Source: Lacrimispora sphenoides JCM 1415 (GTDB lineage: Bacteria > Bacillota > Clostridia > Lachnospirales > Lachnospiraceae). Taken from it: 64,000 nt of DNA. The stretch spans positions 4,838,001 to 4,902,000 of the forward strand of contig NZ_LT630003.1 in NCBI RefSeq assembly GCF_900105615.1, in the 5' to 3' direction. Below the pieces are notes generated by a model that made no database searches, was not told the DNA's origin, and saw only the letters and a list, made by a program, of their open reading frames with translations. The stretch's first letter is position 1; each line of letters begins with the position of its first letter. Below are positions 53,201-63,000 of the stretch, piece after piece. A program made the translations under genes and the position numbers.

Positions 53201-54445
53201 CTGGATAAGACGACGCTTTCTTATTGTCTTGGGTATCGGAAGGCAGGGGATATCCATTCCGAAACGGTTCAAAACATCGGTTTTGAAACGAGAAAACTGT
53301 CCGCAGCCGTTTTTCCAGAGGTGGAGGATACCACGGAGCATAAGCCTTATGACCGCAGCGTTTTATGGACCTCTTCCGATCCGGAAGCAGTAACGGTGGA
53401 TCAGGAAGGGAATGTAGTACCGATTGAAGGAGCATCGTGGATCAGAAAAGCACTTTCAAAGGCGCCTTATCGGGCAGAGAAGAACGTGGAGATCACGGCC
53501 GTAACAAAAGATGGCCAGAAAGCTGCTTCCTGTAAGGTTACATTAACCTTCCAGGCAGAATGCATCGAGGCAGACCGGGAGGGCGAGATATATGACCTGA
53601 TACTCACAAAGACGGGAAGATCAAGCAACCCGGTTCTTTCATGGAAAGGACTTGAAAGCAAGAAATTCAATGCTTCCATTTATTCCGGAATCCAGGATAT
53701 GAAGAATGTTCTATGGTGTTCCTCTGATGCCAGTATCCTTACTGTGGATCAGGATGGATACGCGACTCCTGTAGTTTTTAATGAGAAACAGGAGGTTATG
53801 GCGAACTGGATTAAGGCGGCCATGACAAAACCCCCATATACCGGAAACATAGCGGTAACGGTTTATGCTTATACAAGTGATGGAAGGATGTTTGATCCGG
53901 TAACTGTTACTCTTAATTTTAAGGTAGTAGACAATACGACCTCCAGCAGCTCTGGCGGAGGCGGTGGTTCTTCAGGCGGAAAAAGTGGTGCCCGCTCCGT
54001 GGGAGTAACGACTGCAGGGAATACTCAGGGGTCAGCAGCTCCGCCCGGAGCAGTAACGGGAACCTGGACACAGGTGGCAAATGGAAAATGGATCTTTGCG
54101 TCAAACCGGACGTATACAGATGAATGGGCATATATCAGTAACCCATACGCAACCGGAGAGCAGGAAAAAGCCTCCTGGTTCCGGTTTGACAGGGATGGGT
54201 TTATGGTAACGGGTTGGCAAACAGATTCAGATGGAAATACTTACTACTTAAAAACTGCAATGGATGGAACCCAGGGCCAAATGTTTACCGGGTGGCAGTA
54301 CATACCCGGTGAAACGGGGCAAACTGTAAAGGGAGCATGGTACTTCTTTAACCCGGTTTCCAATGGAACAAGAGGTAAACTCTTAATCAGCACTGTTACA
54401 CCAGATGGATATACAGTAAATGAGAAAGGCCAATGGGTACAGTAA
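50264..54445 (+). CDS. Giant surface protein with GLUG-like, Ig-like and wall-binding repeats
   Basis: 1393 residues. Signal peptide to about residue 30, then an acidic Glu/Thr/Ser spacer (to about 100). Residues about 115-430 are a beta-helix-like region with GLUG-type units (FSGEFDGNGYTIKNL, VGGIAG, IGGIVG). From about 645 to 1225 there are four related modules of about 120-180 residues, each starting like LDKxxLxYxxxRxxxGxRxxP and including a W-SSDP-type strand, so Big-like Ig domains. A Ser/Gly linker is followed by choline-binding repeats (about 1265-1393) that anchor it to the wall. Likely an adhesin. GAAAGGAAAATG start context. Confidence 0.85.
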   Translation: MNMKKRMKGVAYLLCTTMVMSTLPSWAVYAENGRIVEKTVQTATPSEAYWDTEDNEEIEEEKETSEDLESVLETDEKMDDELRETTPSEAEEKPKDAPTILPTKIAVTTTAFSSLGDIWDAWTGKTSFEFLDGSQGEGTKEKPFLIKNREQLMGLSELTAMGMMVPESGVTKYAGDYSGCYFALGGNIDLQGVDWIPIGFYRDSSENAGEVPYPFSGEFDGNGYTIKNLKLNSFANYNNVGLFGAVSDGGIYDMTIIPDSNEIKGKDRTGVVAGYAENSKIRNVTVKNAYIRSSGIAGGIAGEISGTVIENAICEKMMIDATGGTDVIYVGGIAGIASDSYIVDSNVSTGDGTTARIQGTGYIGGIVGYQNAAYIYNTHVSGTIGGYHSTAIGGITGRYAAGKLKVARFEGIIGNSQLGSLAREGTFIGTRQGAATNFNYIEDVAYLFTDSESKISANVCGSEIGDDNDYTYAAHVGYWHTGDIYYTLVQGGSKKTISDRYFYEELENGILTVRDKESGDYILDHFAPNSLGRPVRGYLINVNQIDTVANSQNFYDVATLEIRGSSQYSRPLDKEHRGAIAAGTTVSVTTAPKNTNTEKFQMEGTPTYANSKGVKKSTTYSDSSHAYTFSMPQEDISVSAFYKKVAVSIKVEPEDYSFAVVQTRTGNRKSPVKTTEIRNKEGKLIARYINGVLDQGTEVQPVNIKAIIDANNDVEDGRVKWSIDDPQLISLAKNDDEGTDGYTAKSASLTVNLSSSFFTSITEEAERTQAEGNYQYKIPNTIYGAGHQNGGVAVLTAQTRPSASFEGKPCTANSRINVTFQVLDNTLVATEGVNLDKQALTYTVTRTLTGDRANPQETVSVTAPQSLTATFTPDFFSRAEVTWSSSDPAVALVSQDQEAYREASVSVLKDSAWIRNIMATDNGIRESDKYAKISGAGSREVIVTVKGKDKLGNQALATCQVSVKFVTNDQTRIIPEGISLDKTTLSYCLGYRKAGDIHSETVQNIGFETRKLSAAVFPEVEDTTEHKPYDRSVLWTSSDPEAVTVDQEGNVVPIEGASWIRKALSKAPYRAEKNVEITAVTKDGQKAASCKVTLTFQAECIEADREGEIYDLILTKTGRSSNPVLSWKGLESKKFNASIYSGIQDMKNVLWCSSDASILTVDQDGYATPVVFNEKQEVMANWIKAAMTKPPYTGNIAVTVYAYTSDGRMFDPVTVTLNFKVVDNTTSSSSGGGGGSSGGKSGARSVGVTTAGNTQGSAAPPGAVTGTWTQVANGKWIFASNRTYTDEWAYISNPYATGEQEKASWFRFDRDGFMVTGWQTDSDGNTYYLKTAMDGTQGQMFTGWQYIPGETGQTVKGAWYFFNPVSNGTRGKLLISTVTPDGYTVNEKGQWVQ

Positions 54446-54469
54446 AACGACATAATAACAATACATATC

Positions 54470-54489
54470 CCCTGCCCGTAGGGGCAGGG
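54470..54489 (+). promoter_or_regulatory. GC-rich hairpin before ssb
   Basis: CCCTGCCC-GTAG-GGGCAGGG, an 8-bp perfect stem ending 6 nt before the GGAGG of ssb. No T-run follows. It could be a weak terminator for the upstream gene or protect the ssb mRNA. Confidence 0.5.
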
Positions 54490-54505
54490 AGGAATGGAGG
54501 AAAAT

Positions 54506-54937
54506 ATGAATCGTGTAATTTTAATGGGGAGATTAACCCGTGATCCAGAAGTAAGATATTCCCAGGGAGAGCATGTTATGGCAGTTGCAAGGTATACTCT
54601 CGCAGTTGACCGCAGAGTCCGCAGGAATCCGGATGGTAATGAACAGACAGCTGATTTTATCAATTGCGTTGCATTTGACAAAGCAGGAGAGTTTACAGAA
54701 AAATATTTTCGCCAGGGTATGAGAGTACTGATCTCCGGAAGAATCCAGACTGGGAGTTATACAAATAAGGACGGAAATAAAGTATATACAACAGATATTA
54801 TTGTGGATGAACAGGAATTTGCTGATAGCAAGAATGCATCTTCTGATAATTCCAGGCCAGAGCCCTCTAATGTAGTAGGGGGCAGCTTTATAAATATTCC
54901 AGATGAAGCGGGAGATCCGGACTTACCATTTAGTTAG
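54506..54937 (+). CDS. ssb: Single-stranded DNA-binding protein
   Basis: 143 residues from the ATG at 54506, which follows GGAGG; the ATG at 54494 contains that site. OB fold: MNRVILMGRLTRDPEVRY, FINCVAFDKAGEF, GRIQTGSYTNKDG. The C-terminus DPDLPFS keeps the acidic tip that binds partner proteins. It lies among surface-protein and toxin genes rather than with rpsF/rpsR, so it is probably an accessory SSB of a mobile element. Confidence 0.93.
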   Translation: MNRVILMGRLTRDPEVRYSQGEHVMAVARYTLAVDRRVRRNPDGNEQTADFINCVAFDKAGEFTEKYFRQGMRVLISGRIQTGSYTNKDGNKVYTTDIIVDEQEFADSKNASSDNSRPEPSNVVGGSFINIPDEAGDPDLPFS

Positions 54938-55051
54938 AGGATAAAATTGTGATCTTGTACATTGACAATAGAAAATATTTAACTGATAGAAAAAAATAGA
55001 AAATAAATTTTAATATAGGCCGATTCTTGCAAACATAAAAACATGTGCTGA

Positions 55052-55080
55052 TTGACACATATAATTATGTGTGTTACAAT
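55052..55080 (+). promoter_or_regulatory. hicAB promoter with palindromic operator
   Basis: TTGACA (55052-55057), 17-bp spacer, TACAAT (55075-55080). The spacer holds a perfect palindrome ACACATA-TAAT-TATGTGT (55055-55072). HicB proteins with a ribbon-helix-helix tail repress their own promoter at such sites. Confidence 0.75.
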
Positions 55081-55103
55081 GACTATGTCAGAAGGGAAAA
55101 TAC

Positions 55104-55301
55104 ATGAAGAGTTATTCATCACGGGAAGTCATTGCAATGCTTGAAGTTGATGGATGGTATGAGGTTGGAGTAACTGGAAGTCATCACCAATACAAACATC
55201 CAATTAAGAGGGGGCGTACAACAGTAAAACATCCTGACAAAGATATTCCGCTCCCAACTCTAAAAAGTATTGAAAGACAGTCAGGGTTAAAATTCAAATA
55301 G
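55104..55301 (+). CDS. hicA: HicA-family mRNA interferase toxin
   Basis: 65 residues, normal for HicA. It has the double-stranded-RNA-binding-like fold: SSREVIAMLEVDGWYE, the catalytic His in GSHHQYKHP (His27) and TTVKHPDKDIPLPTLKSI. HicA cleaves mRNA and stops growth unless bound by HicB. GAAGGG precedes the ATG. The operator palindrome lies upstream, and the antitoxin gene follows after 46 bp. Confidence 0.92.
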   Translation: MKSYSSREVIAMLEVDGWYEVGVTGSHHQYKHPIKRGRTTVKHPDKDIPLPTLKSIERQSGLKFK

Positions 55302-55347
55302 CCCTTATTCTCTCACGATAAAATATATATAGAGGAGGCCTTTTATC

Positions 55348-55755
55348 ATAAAAAAATCAGAACGTTATTTTTATCCTGCTATTTTTACTTATGAATCTGG
55401 AAAGGAAATAGCAGTTATTTTTCCTGATTTGGATTGTGCTACCAGTGGAAAAGATGATGATGATGCATTTCTTTCAGCGAGGGAATTACTTGGTTGCGCC
55501 TTATATGGTTTAGAGGAAGATGAGGAGGATATACCAGATCCTACACCGCTTTCTCAGATAGAAGTACATGAAAATGAAAGAGTGGTTTTAATTGACGTTT
55601 ATATGCCTTCCATTCGTATGGCACGAATCAACCGTTCTGTTAATCGTACAGTAACTCTTCCGGCATGGCTTAATGCTATTGCGATGGAGCATGATATAAA
55701 CTTTTCTCAGTTGTTACAGGAAGCAATAAAATCGCAGCTACACATTAATAGATAA
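55348..55755 (+). CDS. hicB: HicB-family antitoxin, no standard start codon
   Basis: 135 residues if read from the ATA at 55348, 9 bp after GAGGAGG (55332-55338). An in-frame stop at 55330-55332 excludes an earlier start, and no ATG, GTG or TTG lies between it and a TTG at 55429 that would delete the first strand of the HicB fold. The sequence after ATA (KKSERYFYPAIF, then IAVIFPDLDCATSG) is a complete HicB domain, and the C-terminal about 45 residues (SVNRTVTLPAWLNAIA) are a ribbon-helix-helix DNA-binding domain. Probably an original ATG changed to ATA. It neutralises HicA and represses the operon. Confidence 0.8.
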   Translation: MKKSERYFYPAIFTYESGKEIAVIFPDLDCATSGKDDDDAFLSARELLGCALYGLEEDEEDIPDPTPLSQIEVHENERVVLIDVYMPSIRMARINRSVNRTVTLPAWLNAIAMEHDINFSQLLQEAIKSQLHINR

Positions 55756-55904
55756 GTACATTTGATACCGAAAAAGTTCTATATAAATATGCATACGGGA
55801 GGAGATGATAAAATAACATATCGTTAGCTTTGTTTAAGGATACGATATAGACAATAGGGAATTGACAGAGAATTTTTAAATAAGTTTTAAGGGGGGAATT
55901 AAGT

Positions 55905-56972
55905 ATGAAAAAGAAATTATCGACGGCTGCTATATCAGTTATATTAATAATTGGATCAGCAATAACTTCTTTTGCAGGACAGTGGAAGCAGGAAGGTGCT
56001 GTGTGGAAATACCAGAATGATACTGGCTCTTATGCTACAGGTTGGAATTGGATTGATGGAAAATCCTACTTCTTTGATGCGAACGGCAAAATGCTTGCAA
56101 ACACAATCACTCCTGACGGTTATTCGGTTAATTCAGATGGAGCGTGGGTTGTGAATGGTGTTGTGCAGACACAGTATGTCAGCTCACCAATTAAGGCTAA
56201 TGCAGATAATTATGATCCTCAATATCCCTTAAAAGGATATATGGAACAATGGTTTGTGACCAGTCCGGTTACTGGTACAACTGCTTGGAAAAGCGATCCG
56301 AATAACTTCTTCTATGAGTCCAATAATCATTTGCAGTATGCTTTGGATCTTACCATTAGAAACAGGGATCCTCTTTCTCTAAACTATTTTGGTGATGGAA
56401 AGGAGTTGGCTGCTATTGCAAAATTAACGGACTATCCTACTACAGGACTGGAGGGGGTGGATCAAGAAAAGATGAAACGTCTGGCAATAGAAATTCGGAA
56501 CTTCTTAAGCCGTTTTGATTGGAGAAATGCAACTGATTACGAAAAAGCGATACAGATTGCAAAGAGAATTACAAAGGCTGATTATCTGAATCATGATGGT
56601 ACGCAGTATTCTTACAGCTGCCTGGTAGATGGAAAAGCAGATTGTAACGGATATACAAATGCAGCGTATTTATTAGCAGCATGTGTTGGATTACCTTCTA
56701 ATGGACTTGGTTTCGGCAATCATATTTATCCTGTGTTTTTGGTGGATGGAATGTGGTTAGCTTATGAGCCAACCAGTAAGGATAATTACTTTACTGTAGC
56801 AGATGTTTATTTCCCGTCTTTTTATTTAAGTGGCGAACCGCAATTATCAAAATTAGGGGAATACTGTGAAGCAACTGGCTATGAAATTCCAGTAAGTGTG
56901 GAAGGAAAGTTTCCTAATATCACTTATGGATATATTTATGGAGAACGGGCTTCGCTTATAAAATTTAATTAA
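55905..56972 (+). CDS. Secreted wall-binding transglutaminase-like protein
   Basis: 355 residues. Signal peptide (to about FAG at residue 25), two to three choline-binding-type repeats (about 26-90), then a linker and a transglutaminase/protease-like domain. The catalytic triad is visible: Cys247 in DCNGY, His273 in GNHIYPV and an acidic partner near Glu288 in LAYEP. Such domains cross-link or cleave proteins on the cell surface, and neighbouring giant adhesins are possible substrates (inference). GGGGGG precedes the ATG. Confidence 0.85.
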   Translation: MKKKLSTAAISVILIIGSAITSFAGQWKQEGAVWKYQNDTGSYATGWNWIDGKSYFFDANGKMLANTITPDGYSVNSDGAWVVNGVVQTQYVSSPIKANADNYDPQYPLKGYMEQWFVTSPVTGTTAWKSDPNNFFYESNNHLQYALDLTIRNRDPLSLNYFGDGKELAAIAKLTDYPTTGLEGVDQEKMKRLAIEIRNFLSRFDWRNATDYEKAIQIAKRITKADYLNHDGTQYSYSCLVDGKADCNGYTNAAYLLAACVGLPSNGLGFGNHIYPVFLVDGMWLAYEPTSKDNYFTVADVYFPSFYLSGEPQLSKLGEYCEATGYEIPVSVEGKFPNITYGYIYGERASLIKFN

Positions 56973-56986
56973 ATAAATATTATTAT

Positions 56987-57025
56987 AAAAAGCTATCGGT
57001 TAATTATAATCAGTAGCTTTTTTTA
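56987..57025 (+). terminator. Terminator after the transglutaminase-like gene
   Basis: AAAAAGCTA pairs with TAGCTTTTT around a long AT-rich loop, followed by T-run and ATTT. Confidence 0.75.
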
Positions 57026-57068
57026 TTTGCTCAATACTACGTAAAACGATGAAAGATAAGGAGGATAG

Positions 57069-60000
57069 ATGATCAGAAGTTGGAAAAGTGGTAAAAAACT
57101 AAATCAGAAATTTGCTAGGCTACTTGTAACTATTTTATTATTGACACCTATTTTTACGTATTTACCACTAGGTATTTTTAATACCTGGGGTTTTGGTTTA
57201 GTATTTGTCAGTTCCGGACAGGCTGGACATCCATACCTAATGGGAAGGGCTCCCGGTGATGATAGAGACAAATGGTTTTTATGTATGAACTCAGGTGCTT
57301 CAGCCCATAGCAATTACGATTATTCTAAAGTTAATTCAGATATTGATTATTTTAAAGGAACCATTGAGCAGAAAAGAATGTTCTGGGCTTATATTTTAGC
57401 GTTTGAAAGTTATGATTTAAATACATCTCTTAGCTCTCAGTTTGGTCGTATTACCAAAGATGAAGCAAGAGATGTCGCATGGTCGAGAGGGAAAAGCAAT
57501 GGTGGGTCTGAACGGGTAGAAAACTTAGCAAATGACGGTTTTATGTCTTTGCAGAACATTCCAGATGGCTGTAAAAACCCTAAGGATATCCTTGAGTTAA
57601 TCAGTAGGTATAATTCTGAGAGCAAAGCTATGTATATCAATGATTTAAGAAGTGGCCCCGGACAGATTGATACAACAAAGTTGTATGAGTTAACTGGGCT
57701 TACAGATTGGGAAACATTTAAGAAATATTGTATCATCGAAGCTGTAACGCCTGGATTGGTCATTAATACGGAAGGCCAGAATCTCTCATGGAGTTTCCCT
57801 AACGTCCCGGCTGGACAGAAACCAACCGAAGCAGTCATGAAGATTAGTTATAATCCAGCTATTTTTAGGGTATTGGAAGTTACAGGTAGCCTGGAGTATT
57901 TCCAGTGTAACATCCCAGGGTCTCAGCAGTTATATCGTGCAAAAGGAAAATTAATAGAGAATACCTGCGAGTTTTTCCTCACTACAAAATACAGCGCAAA
58001 TACTCCTTCATTAACCACTGGCGGAGGAGAAGTATCCTTAAAGGTTTATCGACACAATGAAACCTTTGAATCCAATTATAAAGTTGATCTTGAAAAAAGA
58101 GACTATGAAACTGGAAATTCATTACAGGGTTCTACATGGCAGGTATTGGAGCATTTCGACGATAGCCAGTTAAGTGATGATGAATCAGATGGCGGAATCA
58201 TCGAAGATAACATGAGAGAAGACCCAACAACCTGGCAGGATTGGCTGGTGTTTGACGATGACCTTGTAACTGATGCCAGTGGACGAGTTTCCCATAAAGA
58301 TACACGTTTTTATGATTTTAGTCATGCCTATTGTAATGGCCATCCAATTCCCCCTGAATCGGAAATTGATGAATCGGAAGGTAGAGAAGAAGGGGAAGGA
58401 AGTGATGAAGTCGATGAGGCTGCAGAAGAGTATGAAAGATTAATGGAGGAATGGCAAGCAGCAGTAAACGAATGTGAAGCCCGTGCGGCGGCTGGTGGTG
58501 GAACATTCCATCACTGGGAATGCGGTAGAGAAGAGGAGCCATCTGAGGAAGAATCATTTGAAGCATCAGGCTGTAAAGAGGCCAGAGATAATGCTTATAA
58601 AATCTTTATTAATCTTGAGTATGACTACACTTTTAAAGAAGCAAAGCCAAGGGATGGCTACATCATTCATAATCCGGGACATCCGGATGATGTTCCGATT
58701 GAAATTATCACAACGGCAGCTTCCGAAGCTGGAAAACCTAAAAAGTGGAAAAGTGCCAGTAATGCAGATATCAGAGTTAGTGGATATGTTCGCAACATGG
58801 CAAAGAGCAGTTCAAGTGAAATCGATGCTTTTACAAGATTAGCAATGCGGAGTTTTGCTGCTAACGTGGAAAATCCTGAATTAGAGGATCCCAACTTGTT
58901 AAATGAAAGCGAATTCTTACTTGATGACAATGATACTAATGTCGCAAGTCCTTCTACATATGCTGATGCTCCTGAAGAAAATGGAGATTTAATCCTGAAA
59001 GAAACCTATGACCTCCCATTGGGAGAAAGAATCATCAACAAATTACTTGAGTTTATAGGGCTTCCCGCTGCCTTTGCAGAGGAAAAGGAAATAATCATCA
59101 AACTTACTGCCAAGGATAATGAAGAATTATATAATGAGGAGTTTGATGCGGAAGAGGAAGAAGAATATCTGGATGAGTATTTCGATGATGATGTTACTCC
59201 ATCGCAAGCTAGGAAAAACTTTATGAGCCTTTCTTTAAGCTCTGCATTAGCAAGAAAAAATAATAACCTGGCTACAGAATCTGATGCCTCCCTTCCAGTA
59301 GAAGAAAAGGGGGTAAGGCAAATTAGCCTTTTTGCTGAAGATAACAATGAAGAACCAGTCATGACAACAATGCTTGGCTTAAGTGCTCTCAGCAGAGTTT
59401 CCAGTAAGGTGGCCGAAGAAGGAGAAGAGGACAGCCAACCGGAAGTAGTCAAAGGACCGAGTAATAATACAGCTCATACCTTTAAAGTATACGATCACCG
59501 TGTACCGGGACAGGTTCATTTCAATAAGAAAGATATGGAGTTAAAGGCCGGGGATTCTGTAAATTATGATTCCTATGGAGATTCCCAGGGAGATGCAACC
59601 TTAGAAGGTGCGGTATACGGTTTGTTTGCGGCAGATCCAATTTACGGGCCGGATACACAACGGGATGACAGTGGAAATGTGACATCCGGTATCGGAGTGG
59701 TATTTGATGCAAATGACCTTGTAGCAGTCGCCGCCACAGATAAAAATGGGGAAGGTTCCTTCTTAACGATAACGGAAAGACCTCATAGTATCTATAATTA
59801 CAAGGCAGGAAAGATTGAATATACCGGAAAGGGATATTCGGAAAACCTGTATATCAAAAACGGTTATGACAAGGCACAGCCACAGGAAGAAAAGGGCCGT
59901 ATCTACAAAGATAATAAGACCATGAATGGGGACAGCTGGATCGGAAGACCTTTGCTTCTTGGCAATTACTATATTAAAGAGCTTTCCCGTTCCGAAGGAT

Positions 60001-63000
60001 ATGAACTATCTATTACCGGAAAGGATATGGAGGTTACGAATGCAGAGAAAAGTACCCGAGAGTACTATGGTGACACCACTGATTCGAAAACCGCCCCGGT
60101 AGGATCAGCCTGGATAACGAAGCAGCTATATAATGCAGTTACCTTCCCTGAAGAAAATGCTACTTATGGAAATAAAGAAAACTTACTTCTTCTCGAAACA
60201 AAATCAAAGGATGCCACAAATGGTTATAACGTAGTCCTTGATGGAATTCCGGAAGGAGCAGATATTTATCTTAACAACGTCACATTGAATCCGGTAGTGA
60301 TCCGGCAAGTGGATGGAGGAAACTGGGTTGATGCAAAGGAAGCACCATTTTATCTGACAGCAGAATCAGACTCCGTTTATAAACGTGATATCAATGGAAA
60401 CATGATTGAGAAATCTGGGGTTACTGCAAGCATCAAGGTTCCTTACGAAGCCTACGGAACCGAAGCGGATAAACTACCTACAGAAGGGACTGCTACAGCC
60501 AGTGACCCGGCAAGGTTTACCAGCGCTTTTACGATTTCAGAAAGCAACATAAAGTATGTGAAAGCTGAACTGGAGCAGATGATGCGTAATTCTCTCCATA
60601 TGGATACTCCGAAAGATAATGATTATTCCACGGCAGATGTCCCAGTCTATGATGAGAAACGGACAGTGCATGGGAAAATTGTCTATGGCAGGCCGGAAAT
60701 GGTCCTTGAAATTGAGAATGTCACGACCAATAAATCAGTGATCGAAACAATATTAAATTATTATATCAATGAAAAAGTATTTACCTATGGCGGCCTTCAA
60801 AAAGTGGAATCTAGCGGCGGGAAAATCATTGTAACAGTCGTTGTCGGCATGAATCCGGGTAGGTCCTTGTTGTATCAAACAAATTCCAGTGGAGATATCG
60901 TTGCTGCTTACTTAACAAAACTAAATACAACCTTCGGAAGATATATTATCAGAAAGTATACAGGGAATGAGTTAAATGCCGCAGAAGTAGGAAATTCATG
61001 CAAATACATAATTAACGTAACACCAGATTATGAAGTGGACGATGATGGATTCCCAACGGATAAAACCATGTATCCTACGGATAGCGAAAGGTATCTCCGC
61101 TATGCTGCAGGAGAAACTCTATACGATTACTGGTACTTAAATGGCAGTACTTACGTTGGCCATGCTCCTGTAGCAAGGAAAGTCTGGGAGCCGAATTACA
61201 AGGAGGTCATTGTAAAAGAAGAGAATGTAAACTCTTCTAAAATCCCCCAAGTTAACTCTACGGAAGAAGTGACGAACCAGGTGGGCAGCACCTATTACTA
61301 TTATGATAAGGTTTCAAAGCAATATACCATTCATGTCGGTTCAAAAGATATGGACCTAACCGGAGCAAAATCAGGTAACTTTACAATCGCACTTAATAAT
61401 GGAAAGACCGTTGTAACAAATGAAGATATAAGTAAGATCGGAACAAACAATGTGTGGGGGTATACGGCTGGGGCAAGTATATCTAATGCAGAATACGTAA
61501 TACGTGTTTCCGGAGCTGGAGCCGGGGCATTTACCTCCGAAGACTTTGATTCGAACAAGACTTTCATTAAGAGTCAGCATTTGATTTACAATGGATATCA
61601 CGATCTGCTTGAAGACGGAAATACAAGAGAAACACCAACCCCAGTGTTGGAACGTATCATCGGACAGCAGATTAAGGTAGCGAAGGCCATAGATGAAAAA
61701 ACATATGACAACACCAACTCCTATGCCGAAGTCCATGATGACTGGTTTACAAGAACCTTTGGAGGGCGTTTGGGAAGAAACACGGTGGCTAAGAAGATGG
61801 ACAACTTCCGCTTTAAGGTGTACTTAAAATCAAATCTTGAACGACTTTACCGTGACAACGATGGAAATATAATCTGGCAGGACAGGCTGGGGAATGAAAT
61901 TAATGTGATTGATCGAAATAAGAAATTCCCAGCCCTGGTAAACAAGGTTTTCACAAAAGTACAGCATGTCATCTCTCCTTTATATAAAGACTCAGAGGAT
62001 GCAATCGTAAGTAATAATACCTTGTACAGCTATGCTAATGGTTATATGAACGGGAACCAGAATAACGGCTATACTTCCGTACTGGAAACCATATCGGCAA
62101 AGACGGATAGCAGTACTGGAGAAAGAATCGTATCTGTTTACAATTATGACAAGTTCTTCGATGCCATAAATGTGGCCAATGATGATAAATGGGATCGTAC
62201 AGATAATGGAAGCACATCTTTTAAGCCCTTTCCCTTTATAAAGAAGTACCTGTTTGGAACTAGCGGTGCAGAAAGGCAGTATCCAGCGGCCCACAATAAT
62301 TTAGAAATTAAGAATCACAGCAACACATCAGACATAGCTACGGATAATGCCCTATACTCTGATAACGTCCGCCAGTTTGCCATTACCTGGTATTTGGTTG
62401 ACGAAGTTGCAAAGCTGGTAAAGAAGAATCCGTCTGGGGAAACGGAAAGCGCCACAGGTGAAAATGATTATTCCGATGAAGTTTACGACAAAGCCCTTTC
62501 AGAAGCTATCCGAAAGGCAGAAAACTATTTAACCCCTTTCTTTGCATATGATCTTGACCTGATTTATTCCATTGAATGGGACAGTGCAAAGGATGGCGGA
62601 TCAGATAAAGATCTCACAACACTTTCAGCGGATACCCTATTTGGTGATATTGCTGGAAACAGCGATGGTTACTACTTTGCTACTTCAAAATATCTGCCAT
62701 ACGGAACTTATGTAGTGGTAGAACAGCAGCCGAAATTCAGTAATCTGGGGGATTTAAAGAACAAGCATTACCAGATTGACAAACCAAGAGAAGTCTCTCT
62801 CCCGTCTGTATATGCGGATTATGATGGCTCCCAGGCTACACCGGAGGTGACTAATAATTATTACAATTATTCTGCCGGCATAACACAGCCTGAGATGGAG
62901 AGGAAGTATAGGATCCGTTTCAATGAAGAGAGTGTAAACGTAATCAAGGGCAGGAATGCGGATGGTGACTTTGAAGTTTACAAGTACGGCATGGACATTG

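Noticed and set aside
54470..54489. Intrinsic terminator before ssb
   Set aside because: The stem is GC-rich but no T-run follows; kept only as an undefined hairpin.
55429..55755. hicB starting at the in-frame TTG
   Set aside because: No ribosome binding site precedes it and it would remove the first 27 residues, which clearly belong to the HicB fold.
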